Shown here one piece after another: positions 51,155 through 60,377 of a stretch of 64,000 nt of DNA. The translations under genes and the position numbers were made by a program. Under the pieces are notes generated by a model. It was given only the letters and a program-made list of their open reading frames with translations, did no database searches and was not told the DNA's origin. Source of the DNA: Tetranychus cinnabarinus (lineage: Eukaryota; Arthropoda; Arachnida; Trombidiformes; Tetranychidae); contig WHVY01000007.1 of the NCBI GenBank assembly GCA_022266195.1, forward strand, positions 2,232,001 to 2,296,000. The letters run 5' to 3'. Within the stretch, counting starts at the first letter, position 1; each line of letters begins with the position of its first letter.

Positions 51155-51961
51155 ATGGCTGGGACGATTTATAACAATTTACCTCCAGCAGAATCGCTTG
51201 AGGTGGACGAGATCAATTTGGGAAGTCCTATCATGAGAGCATCTGCAGTTTACTTGGGTAAATACTGTGATGATTTGAGCAAGGTAAATATTGTTTAAAT
51301 ACATTTGATTTTTGCTTTTGATTCTCGATTGCATTAATTTTTTAATTTTGGATACCATTTATTATAAATTCTAAGCTTCACCGATGATTTACTAATCCAA
51401 ATTTCTCTTATATTTTCTAGGATTTTATGTTATGTAAATTGGAGGAAAAGGATCCTCGTAAATGCCTCGAAGAGGGTAAAAAGTTAACAGCGTGTGGAAA
51501 GGAGTTTTATCGTAATGTAAGAAATAGTTGTAAACAAGAACTGGAAGCTTTAACCAATTGTGTACTATGGAATTCAGAGAGTCTAGCTTTATCAAAGTAT
51601 GTCTACTTTCATCCAAATTAATTTGTTTGCCTTAAAAAAAGATATTTAACACTTTGACTTTCAAACTGCAGTCAATAACATTGATCTCGTTTAATTTTGC
51701 ATACTCTATTTTCAATGAAGATGTCGGGATCAAGAAACTATCTATGACGCTTGTATGTATCGGAAACTTGGAATGGAGAAACCTCCTTTTGGTTATTTTG
51801 CTCAAGTTCGTGTACATGATCCAGAAAGGCCTAAACCAGCAAAATGGGTACCAGAGTTCCCAGAACCATCTGGTATTGTTCCTCTTGATATGCCAGAAAG
51901 AGAGGCAACCGTTGGAACATGGTCGGTTCTAGGCTGGTTTGGATTCACTCCACGTCGATAA
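51155..51961 (+). CDS. NDUFA8: NADH dehydrogenase (complex I) accessory subunit A8
   Basis: Three exons (51155-51283, 51421-51596, 51721-51961) give 181 aa; human NDUFA8 is 172. It is a nuclear-encoded accessory subunit of complex I with twin CHCH domains, imported into the mitochondrial intermembrane space by the Mia40 route and lacking a cleavable presequence. The cysteine frames match the family: C-x9-C in CKLEEKDPRKC, C-x11-C in CGKEFYRNVRNSC, then C-x9-C twice (CKQELEALTNC and CRDQETIYDAC). The EEKDPRKCLEEGK stretch is especially diagnostic. The last exon carries the MYRKLGMEKPPFGYF segment and a Pro-rich C-terminus. The third exon starts at a modest acceptor (TGAAG), chosen because only it restores both the frame and the fourth cysteine motif. 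AATAAA lies at 52249-52254. Confidence 0.95.
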
Positions 51962-52331
51962 TGTTAGATCAATTATATTGATTAATTTACATTTTTGAAT
52001 TGTTCATTTGTTCATGGTATGTTCACTGGCTAAATATATCTGTAGCCTTAAACAAATCTGAACAAACTCAATATTTCAGCTGAGTAGTTCACTAAGTTGA
52101 TGATTGTTAGCTGCAAAAAAGGTCATAACTATAAAATAATTTCTATTCGAATAAACTTGGTGACCTTCTTTACCCCTTTGTTTTTTTTTCTATAATAATT
52201 TAATGGTAAACAGGTTTCATTAAAAAAGTACAAAATGATTCTTGAAGAAATAAAATAAATTATTCTCGTTTTACGAATAGTTCTCAATGGAGCAGTTTAT
52301 ATATAATATGTATAATAGAAAGTCATTCCAA
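51962..52331. other. Convergent 3' region, NDUFA8 / one-TM protein gene
   Basis: 370 bp between opposing stops. The plus-strand AATAAA at 52249-52254 is only about 80 bp from the opposing stop codon, so the two 3' UTRs may overlap. Confidence 0.5.
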
Positions 52332-52856
52332 CTATTTGGAGCTTTTGTTATATCGTTTATCAACACCTTCGATTGCCTCTGTTACTTTGGCTACCAACGA
52401 GAGCAGTTTGTTTCCGATTATTGGAGACACTGGTAGTCCATTTCTGTCCATCAATGATCGAGCTGCTGCACCAGAACCATCACCACGCCATCCATTTGAA
52501 TAAGCTGATGCCAATGAATGATACCCTGGATATGCTGAACTGTAAGGAGTAACTGGTAGACCAAAACCACCCATGGAAGTTCCTGACCGTCCGAAAATCC
52601 AAAGACTCAAGATGAACAATTTTAACAGGATAACTCCGATTCCTATAAGAATAGCGATTGGAAGTAGAGTAGACATTCCGAAATTGGGTACCAAATAAGA
52701 TGCTTCTGGCCATTGGCGGTTGAGTGCTGTTGTCGGCTCATGTAGATCATCCATTTGTCTTCCTCTGGAGATTGGAGTTGATGAATTAGTTATCACTGCA
52801 TCTGTAAGCAATCCTGAGGACAAGAAGCACAAATAAGATACTAAAATTGAAATCAT
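52332..52856 (-). CDS. Unrecognised 174-aa protein with signal peptide and one transmembrane helix
   Basis: A single exon of 174 codons, starting at the first true ATG at 52856; the frame is open a little further, but only with a non-ATG codon. The start MISILVSYLCFLSSGLLTDA is a signal peptide. A ~45-residue polar luminal segment follows, with a potential N-glycosylation site (NSS). A strong transmembrane helix comes next (STLLPIAILIGIGVILLKLF, about residues 62-90). The C-terminal domain begins with Gly/Tyr/Ser-rich sequence (PYSSAYPGYHSLASAYSNG) and ends with a helical LLSLVAKVTEAIEGVDKRY. I do not recognise the family. An arthropod-restricted membrane protein seems likely. The intact frame, clear topology and position in a normal gene gap favour a real gene. 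Confidence 0.72.
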   Translation of the reverse strand: MISILVSYLCFLSSGLLTDAVITNSSTPISRGRQMDDLHEPTTALNRQWPEASYLVPNFGMSTLLPIAILIGIGVILLKLFILSLWIFGRSGTSMGGFGLPVTPYSSAYPGYHSLASAYSNGWRGDGSGAAARSLMDRNGLPVSPIIGNKLLSLVAKVTEAIEGVDKRYNKSSK

Positions 52857-53881
52857 TTTCAATAGACTGGACAAGTAAACGACGGAAAATTATTTCAACT
52901 TATATAATTTAAAACTGTTTTAAACAAATTCAGCACTATTCGAATCTTCAGCTTGAAGATGGATTCAACTGATGGCGATATCCTCAAAATTTTGCTTTAT
53001 ATACTGTCTAACTGTCTTTTTTGCTTCACTGAATTGAGAACTATGATCACAGTTGGAATTTTGCATATTATTCTCAATTTCCGTGTTTTTACTCAAAATC
53101 TCTGTTGAGATATATTCTTACCAATACTTAAGTAATTCATATTTACGCCTATCATTGTTTTACTGGTTAGTTGATTCGGTGGAATGAACATGTTCAATTG
53201 GATTCTGGATCAAATGAACCTCAATTTCTAAGACACTTGTAAAGATATGGATGATTATGTTAAGGTTGATTTGTTTTCTCGGCTCTAAATCATAAACAAA
53301 TCTTTAAATTAATATCGGTGATGTATTTCAAAGATCATAAATGACACGAAAGGCTGATTACTACAAAAATAAATGGCCTGCATTGACCTGCAAAAAATGG
53401 CTGCGCTCAATTTTAATGCCATAAATCACATTGCTGACACACTGAGTTGACTTTTGATCAAAACCCCAATACATTAATTATTATCAAAATTGATCAGTAG
53501 GTAATGAATACATGTATTTACCTCTTTAGAACTTCTTAGTTTTTCAAATCTAGTTTTATTTTGATTTAAATTCTCTTGTTTTACTTGAAATCAGGAATAA
53601 AGTATCCATGAAAATCTTAAGGTCATTAATTCATCAATAAGCAATTAATTTTGACTAGGATGGTAGCAAAAAAATATTTCGAGTTTATCTTTTTGTCAAG
53701 TCACTAGATGATGCTGCTTTATTTGTTGTTTAAGTTAAACGGCTTATGCAAAACCTCAATCAGCTGCTAAAGCTAAACATTTGTGTTTTTTTTTAAAAAA
53801 TAATATCTACTCGAACTTTTCGTTCATTATTTTTTATTTATTGTGTATATTGGGCCTCTCCGTTGAGCAGTGTTACCCAAA
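52857..53881. promoter_or_regulatory. Divergent intergenic region, one-TM protein / PQBP1
   Basis: About 1 kb of AT-rich DNA between opposing starts. No coding exon is supported. The short distance and orientation suggest closely placed promoters. Confidence 0.45.
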
Positions 53882-54778
53882 ATGGCAAACTTACCGCCAG
53901 CTTTGCTTGCTAGACTTCAGAGAAGAGGAATAGTTCCAGGTTCCAACAAAAAGGCTAAAGATCAAGGTAATTATTCTTGTTGTTATCTTATACAATTAGT
54001 TATTTCAATAATTCATTAATTTTTAGAGCCTGAAGAAGAGGTTATTGCTGAAGATTATGATGACCCTGCTGCTATGAAGGGATCTGGAAATGGTAAAGAT
54101 ATGGCTCCTGGTTGTCCAAACAAATATAATGTTCATCACGACTGTAGCGACTTTTGTTTCAAGCATTGGGGCCAAGGAGAAGTGAATCCTCCACCAGCCA
54201 TCCAAAGAAAATATAATAAGCTCTTGAAAAAATATCCTCTACCGGCTAATTGGCAACAAGTGTGGGAACCAGGATTAGTTCGTTATTATTTTTGGAATAC
54301 TGTCAGTGATGAAGTCTCATGGCTTCCTCCTGGTCATCCTGAAGCTAAGATATCTTTACCTGTTCCTAAGTTGAAAGCTCGTCTTAAAGAAGAGGAACAA
54401 GTTCTGCAAAGTTTGAATTCGGATGATGATGAAGATGGCTCATTGGATGAAGACTCTAACGACTCAGAATCAGATATGAGTTCATATGACTCAATGGAAT
54501 CTGAAGAAGAAACAAAAAAGAAACAAAAAACCTCACATCATCGTCCTACGTCTCCACACTCATCAAATCGCTATCGAGGAAACCGGTCCAAAAACCTTAG
54601 AAATGATCTTGATCCAATGGATCCAGCCTCTTATTCAGATTCATGTCCTAGAGGAAGATGGTCTGATGGATTAGAGACAAAAGTAAAAGCTGGGGCTGAT
54701 TCAACAGTCACTGGTACTGCATACCAGGCTAGACCATATCCTAATCCTGGCGCGGTTCTTCGCATGAACAAATCCTAA
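53882..54778 (+). CDS. PQBP1: Polyglutamine-binding protein 1
   Basis: Two exons (53882-53966 and 54027-54778, 60-nt intron) give 278 aa. PQBP1 is a nuclear protein of the spliceosome and transcription machinery; its WW domain binds proline-rich partners and its disordered C-terminus binds the U5 15-kD protein. The N-terminus MANLPPALLARLQRRGI with EPEEEVIAEDYDD matches the family start. The WW domain is at about 101-131 (LPANWQQVWEP, YYFWNT, VSWLPP). The C-terminal motif LDPMDPASYSD, then PRGRWSDGL, and PYPNPGAVLR is the conserved U5-binding end. Vertebrate Arg-rich repeats between these are replaced by an acidic, Ser-rich stretch. A ~45-residue insertion before the WW domain contains a Cys/His cluster (C58, C68, C72, H75). 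The likely poly(A) signal is at 54914-54919. Confidence 0.95.
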
Positions 54779-55422
54779 TACTACTAATGTACTAATGTAC
54801 TTATGAAATTATGACTGAGCACAATGTTGTTCTTGTTGATCTCAATCAATCAGGGCTTATGGGACAATTAGTAATCAAGGTTTGACTTAAGACACAATAA
54901 CCAGAATCTCTTTAATAAATGCCCGCATTTATTGGAAAAAGAGTTTCGACTAAAGGTTCAATATTTTTAAGCTCGTTTTATCACACTGTTTTGTATAATA
55001 TTTAAATTTCTATTGTTTTGCGCCAATTCTAACATCATGATAAAATTTAAATTTATTTATCGAAGGTTGAAGATCACGATTATCTGATTATTTACAAGCG
55101 AAAATTGTTTCCGTGATCAGTGGACTTTAATGATGATAATTATGAAAGTTCCTTTTCCAATAAGCACCCAATTTTATTTATAATTCATTATCAATAGTAA
55201 ATTGAACAATGGAAACGCTCAAAAAAGTTGGTCTCCTCGAATTTTTGTTCAATCTTGATTAAAATTAATGTTAGTAGTCAACCCATAAAACCCAATTAAA
55301 CCCATTTTTATCGTTAACAAGGTGATTTCAAAATCACGTTAGAGGTTATTCATATTTTTTGAAGCAAGAAATTGAATATTGTGTTTTCCAAGTTCGTCAA
55401 CAAATCAGCAAATCAAGAATTT
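54779..55422. other. Convergent 3' region, PQBP1 / short-chain dehydrogenase
   Basis: 644 bp. Plus-strand AATAAA at 54914-54919 fits PQBP1, and minus-strand AATAAA at 55173-55178 fits the dehydrogenase. Nothing else was seen. Confidence 0.5.
54914..54919 (+). terminator. Candidate poly(A) signal (AATAAA) of PQBP1
   Basis: AATAAA 136 nt after the PQBP1 stop codon. Confidence 0.55.
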
Positions 55423-56358
55423 CTAGACATTTTTCAAGGCAGCCTCAGCAAATTCCTTGTGAGGGTCTGCAACCAAAGATCCAGAATCGGAAACAACAAT
55501 TGAACCAGTCATGTTTCTTGATGCATCAGACGCGAGGAAGGCGATTGTGTTAGCAATATCTGATGGATCTCCGACTCTTTGCAAGGGTTGAAGTTTCGCC
55601 ATTTCGTCCCATATGTTTCCAGGCATAATTGAGGAAAGTATGTTGGTTCGTACTGGGCCAGGATTTACTGAATTTACTCGAACATTAGGAGCTAGGAGAG
55701 TAGCCATTGATTTGGTGAACATATCCAAGGCAGCTTTGGACATACAATAGGACCAAAATGACGGAGTCTGTAATTAGAAAGACAGAATTTTATAAATATA
55801 ATATAAAAATGATCAACATCTTCCTGCACTAACAAGTAACATCCTGTTAATTTTTTCAAGGGCTCAAATCAACTTTAAACTTGAACTGGAAATGAAACTC
55901 ACCGATCTCAAAGCAGCAATACTAGAAACATTAACAATAGCACCTTTAGCAGCAATTAAATGTGACTTGGCTAATTCAGTTAAACGTATAACAGCTCTTA
56001 CGTTAACTTGCATAACTCGATCGTAATCAGCAAGAGCATCGGGATCTCCAAAGGGCTTTTTAGCAACTACACCAGCATTATTAACTAGAATGTCTAATTG
56101 TTTGTAAGCAGCAATAGTCTCTTCAAAAGTTCGTTTTACTTCATCGTCACTCTCAAAATCAGCTTTGATTACAACAGGTTTGTAACCCTGAGGTGAGTTG
56201 GCTGTACAAGCTTCAGCTACTTTATTCAATTTCGTAGCATCTCGACCAACAATGGCAATTTTAGCACCCAAAGAGGAAAAAAGTAGAGCTGTCGCAGCTC
56301 CAATCCCATCACTCGAACCAGTAATCAGGGCTACTTTATTGTCCAACTTGATCATCAT
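55423..56358 (-). CDS. Short-chain dehydrogenase/reductase (classical SDR)
   Basis: Two exons (56358-55903 and 55767-55423; GATCG|GTGAGT...TTACAG) give 266 aa, the usual size of a classical SDR. It is an NAD(P)-dependent oxidoreductase of unknown substrate. The Rossmann motif is TGSSDGIG (about 14-21), with GRD after the second strand. NNAG follows, then VNVRAV, a NVSSIAA stretch with the catalytic Ser, and YCMSK (YxxxK) just after the splice junction. NPGPVRTNI and a C-terminal GSIVVSDSG complete the fold. The GRD segment after the second strand favours NADP, but this is not certain. There is no signal peptide or transmembrane segment, so it is probably cytosolic. The first codon could be either of two consecutive Met. 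Neighbours do not reveal the substrate. Confidence 0.92.
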
Positions 56359-57279
56359 GAATTTTTTTGTTTAAACGAATTCTATCTTAAACAGAATGAA
56401 TCACTTATAAAACGGTTGTTTGAAATTAATTATTCAACAAAGTATTTTAACCACAGGTGAAAGCAACTTCACTTGACTACAGCTCAAGGATTACTCTTTG
56501 CTTTAACTTCCCTCTTTATTTGTTCAGATTTTTGGTTCAAGTTTTAAATAACAAGTTTAATTTTAAAAGCAATGGATCGAAAAATGATTACGATTCATCG
56601 AAATGGTTCGTTAAATTCATCTTTTTAAAATAGTTCAATACAATTAGTCAACTATCCACTAATCATTGTATTATTTGAATATATTGCTTGTTTTAATCGC
56701 ATATCTTCATCTTTCATCACAAAATACTCGGATACACTGAATTATATCCATAGTAATCAAACTTAGGTAAGCAAAAATTGTTTGATTTTTGCTGATATGA
56801 ACATTTTGTTTATTTTTTTGAAAAATGATTGAAAATATTTTATTTAAACAAAAGATTAGATTTGTTTTACAATTTAAATAGCTTCTGTTCTGTTTGTAAA
56901 TTGAATGAATTTATATAAGAACTAAAAATATATCATAAAGATTTTAGTTGCAGCAAGTTTTTTTCATTTTATGACAAACTTGTCAGTAACAATTGTCTTT
57001 GAAACTTTTTGTTCAATGTAAATTAAAATTAATGTAAAAGAATGAGGCGTTAGATTGGAACGGAATTTAATAATTGCTTTCAATATTGAACGGCTAACGA
57101 ATGATAACCATGTTGTGATGTTTTTTTTCTGAAGATGCAGAGGAAAAAAGTAGATTGTAAAAAAGAGCTCAGTAGGAAGAGGAAAATTTGTGCTCTTTCA
57201 GTTTAAAATGATGTGACATGATAGCTCAAAATGCTACGAACATGAATACTCGACTGGGCATAATAAATATAATTCAACT
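56359..57279. other. Intergenic region, SDR promoter side / syntaxin-6 3' end
   Basis: 921 bp of AT-rich DNA. It should contain the SDR promoter and the syntaxin-6 3' UTR, with a minus-strand AATAAA at 56809-56814. No gene is supported. Confidence 0.5.
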
Positions 57280-59578
57280 TCAGAGCCAAAGGAAAACAAG
57301 CAGGACAATAAATGCAACAACAGCGGTTGCGAAAGTAACCCGTCTCTTTCCTAAGATTTTCATGGAAGAAAAAGAAAAACAAAAATTAAAACAATGACAA
57401 AATAATTGAAGAAGATAAAAAGTGGAGATAAATGCTGAACAAATACAATGACAGGAATAAAAGAGCGTAATTGAGAAATAGCAGATAATTTAGGCTTAAA
57501 AGAAGACAATAAACCAGGAAATATGGTCAAAAAGGAGTGAAATATTGATTAAAAAAATACCAACCCTCTGTAAAATGGAAAACTTTGGCAACTTTTTTAA
57601 ATGCAGTGTCAAATCTTGGATCCCTAAGATCGACATCTTGTCCAAATTCATCCAACATCCTGGAGTAAATTGATTAAGATTTAAAAAAAAGAGGAAGAGA
57701 AAATGAATTAGATATACATGTAAACAAGTTTAGGGTGACATGAAACAGAAACAAGAAATATATCAGAAGAGTGGAAAGATGCTGATAATTTACATACACT
57801 GCTTGTTCATTTGCGTTCTCTATTCTGTTGGAAGCTAATTCATTGATAACCATGTTACCATGTTCTTGTTGAAGTTGATGACTTAATGGTTGGCTTTCTT
57901 CAATCGGAATTTCGGTTTGATTGTATACTTTCCGGGTTGGACTTTCTATTTCATTCTGCAACCTTGTGTATCTAGTACCACCATCGCCGGGTGCCGTGTT
58001 ACTCAGATTAAGATTAGGATTGAGGAGAGCTGCCATGGCTTTAACTGCGTCTTTGCTTCCGTTTTTGTTTTCATTAATGTCATCCTTCATTGCTTTCACT
58101 TCTTCCCGGGTTTCCTCGATAAAGGCACGTCTACTGGCGATCTCTTTTGCATCCAGTTTAAACTTTTTTAAATTATTTTCAACAATACCTAAAATGAATT
58201 ATGGAAAATGAAAAAATAAAAATTAATCAAATGAAAAATGATTCTGCTTTTATTTAGACTCGATAAATAAATAAAAGGATGAGAGGAAACAATGAAATGA
58301 ACCATCACCATATTGGTTATTGTGTGAGAAATTGCATGACGATTATGATGATGATGATGATTAGTGAATCATTTATTTACAATACAGTAAACCTGCTGTT
58401 GAGAATGTCATTTATCAGATGGAAGAGAAAGACAGGCGAGAGAAAGGAAGAAGGCGAAATGGAAGGGAGACTAAAAATAATCAAAAAATAGTCATATTTG
58501 ACAAATTGATCTGCCTAATATCTTATCCACTTTTCATCCATCTTGGGATGACTAGACCTGCGATAGTAATTGTGAGGTGGATAGCAATTAAAAGCAATAA
58601 CGATCAAAACATGCTTACAACTTGTTAGTCAAAATAAAAGACAATAAATAAATTTCTAGAAACTCATTTTATTACAATATCAATAAATTTTCTAGATTGC
58701 ATTGTATTCATTAAATTAAATGAATAAACTTTTCTCATTAGAAATTAAAACCTATTCGGTTTCATCTCACCCCTTCGATAAAATTACTGATCTTCAAAGC
58801 ATGAAAATTTTCTCAGAACCATGAAGGCTAATTCTGAAATAATTATTCATTTAAAGTCATTCTACTTGAGACCAATAATGAGTAGTTAAATGGTTGAAAA
58901 ATGGATGAAAAACAATAGTAAGAAATAAAACACGGTGAAAAAATGAGAAGGAGTCATCAATGAAAAAGGGGATAAAAACACTTTCTTCATTATAAACGGA
59001 CTGATTATGAAGAAACACGAATTAGTAAAGTAGAGTGTGAAAAAAGTAAAAGCAGGTTTAAAAACAATTGTTTGCTCCAAATGGTCAATATGCTGATGAT
59101 CCATTGAATTAATGAATGAATGAATAAAATGGATGGATTTGAATGAGTGAAACAAAAGTAAGATTAATTTAATATTTACCCAAGGCCTCTTCTAAATCTT
59201 CAAGATCCCAATCAATTGAGCGTAATTTGTTTTTTAACTCAGTTAAAACCCAGTTTGGATCTTCCTTGGAGCAATTTGTAGGATCATTCTTCTGTTCTTT
59301 CCAACATTGGTATAAACTTCTAGACTTATTAAGCGCATTAAGCACCTCTCTAGACAATAGAAAAGACGAAGAAAAATTATTAAATGTTAATGGTATAATA
59401 TCTGAAAAATCATAAGAGGAAGTAGTTTAAACAAGAATGAACAATCAAGACTCAAAAATAAAAACAAGATAAGAGGAAAAAAAGAGAAGTGTAAGAGTAG
59501 AAAAAACAAGAGTCTAGCAAAGGTAAACACAAGCTCTACTTACTCTTTGACCATGAAAAATGGATCTTCATTGGACAT
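57280..59578 (-). CDS. STX6: Syntaxin-6/10 type SNARE
   Basis: Five exons (59578-59544, 59349-59180, 58188-57798, 57659-57565, 57350-57280) join in phase to give 253 aa; human STX6 has 255. Syntaxin-6 is a Qc-SNARE of the trans-Golgi network and endosomes. The N-terminal domain is unmistakable: MSNEDPFFMVKEEV, LRSIDWDLEDLEEAL, then KKFKLDAKEIASRRAFI and VKAMKDD. A Ser/Pro/Asn-rich linker follows. The SNARE motif spans exons 3-4 and contains NEQAVMLDEF with the zero-layer Gln, then FDTAFKKVAKV. The last exon is 71 nt and encodes KRRVTFATAVVAFIVLLVFLWL, a C-terminal membrane anchor. Compared with human STX6, the part of the SNARE helix before the central Gln seems about seven residues shorter and less regular. 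The first coding exon is only 35 nt. Confidence 0.94.
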
Positions 59579-60377
59579 ATTTGCTGATTATTAATTGAAA
59601 TTTGGGTTAAATAAAATAAAAAATTGAGGAAAACGGTAATAGTGTTGAAGACGAAAGTATGGCTTGATTAATGTTGGCTGTGAATTTGCTTTGAATAAAT
59701 GCGATGCACAAACTTCCAACCAAATGGTCACTTAATATGGTGATAAATGCTAGTTATAACAATTTTCGATGGATGTTACATTAAAATTGGATAGATTGTA
59801 ATTCAAATTAACTAATAAACAGGTAAAAACAAATTAAAAAACACAAATAATTGGCGATAAAACAATTTACATGACAATTTCAAAGTGTTGTTGCATAAAA
59901 AAACAATAACTCCTAACCTTGATAATCTCAGATGGAGCCATTTGCGAAGATCGATTCATCAAAATCGATTCTATCAACATTAATTATCTTTTATTTAATT
60001 GCGTGGTTCAAAATATCAATAGAAATGTATGGATTTGTTCAATGTAAGGAATGTTTCTTTAAATAAACTTAATTAAACTATCAAAATTAAATTGATTTGA
60101 AGTAATAATGAAAATAAATGTCGATTTTCATTGATAATTTGAATGTTAGAACTGCCATCTAATGTAATTTTTTGCAACAATTTTTTTTTCTCCAAATTTT
60201 ATCTTTGTTCATAACCTTAAGCTGGTTTACTGGGGATCAGCGTATTAAAAAGTCTTAAAGGATTAATCTCTTTGAATTAGTGAGAAGAAATTAGGTTTAT
60301 CTTAATTATTGCTGTTTGACCATTGCTGGGCCTCCCTTTAGGAAACAGCCTAGCCACCATTTCATCGATAGGGAAAT
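59579..60377. promoter_or_regulatory. Divergent region, syntaxin-6 / ANKRD11-like gene
   Basis: 799 bp between opposing starts. No coding exon was found; in particular there is no frame encoding ankyrin repeats. Possible acceptors just before 60378 (CTTTAG near 60342, GATAG at 60371) leave room for a spliced 5' leader. Confidence 0.5.

Noticed and set aside
52857..52874. Six extra N-terminal codons for the one-TM protein
   Set aside because: The upstream codon is TTG, not ATG; the signal peptide fits the ATG at 52856.
57890..58628. Plus-strand frames opposite and upstream of the syntaxin-6 exons
   Set aside because: Antisense shadows or intronic chance frames; the minus-strand exons are fixed by similarity and phase.
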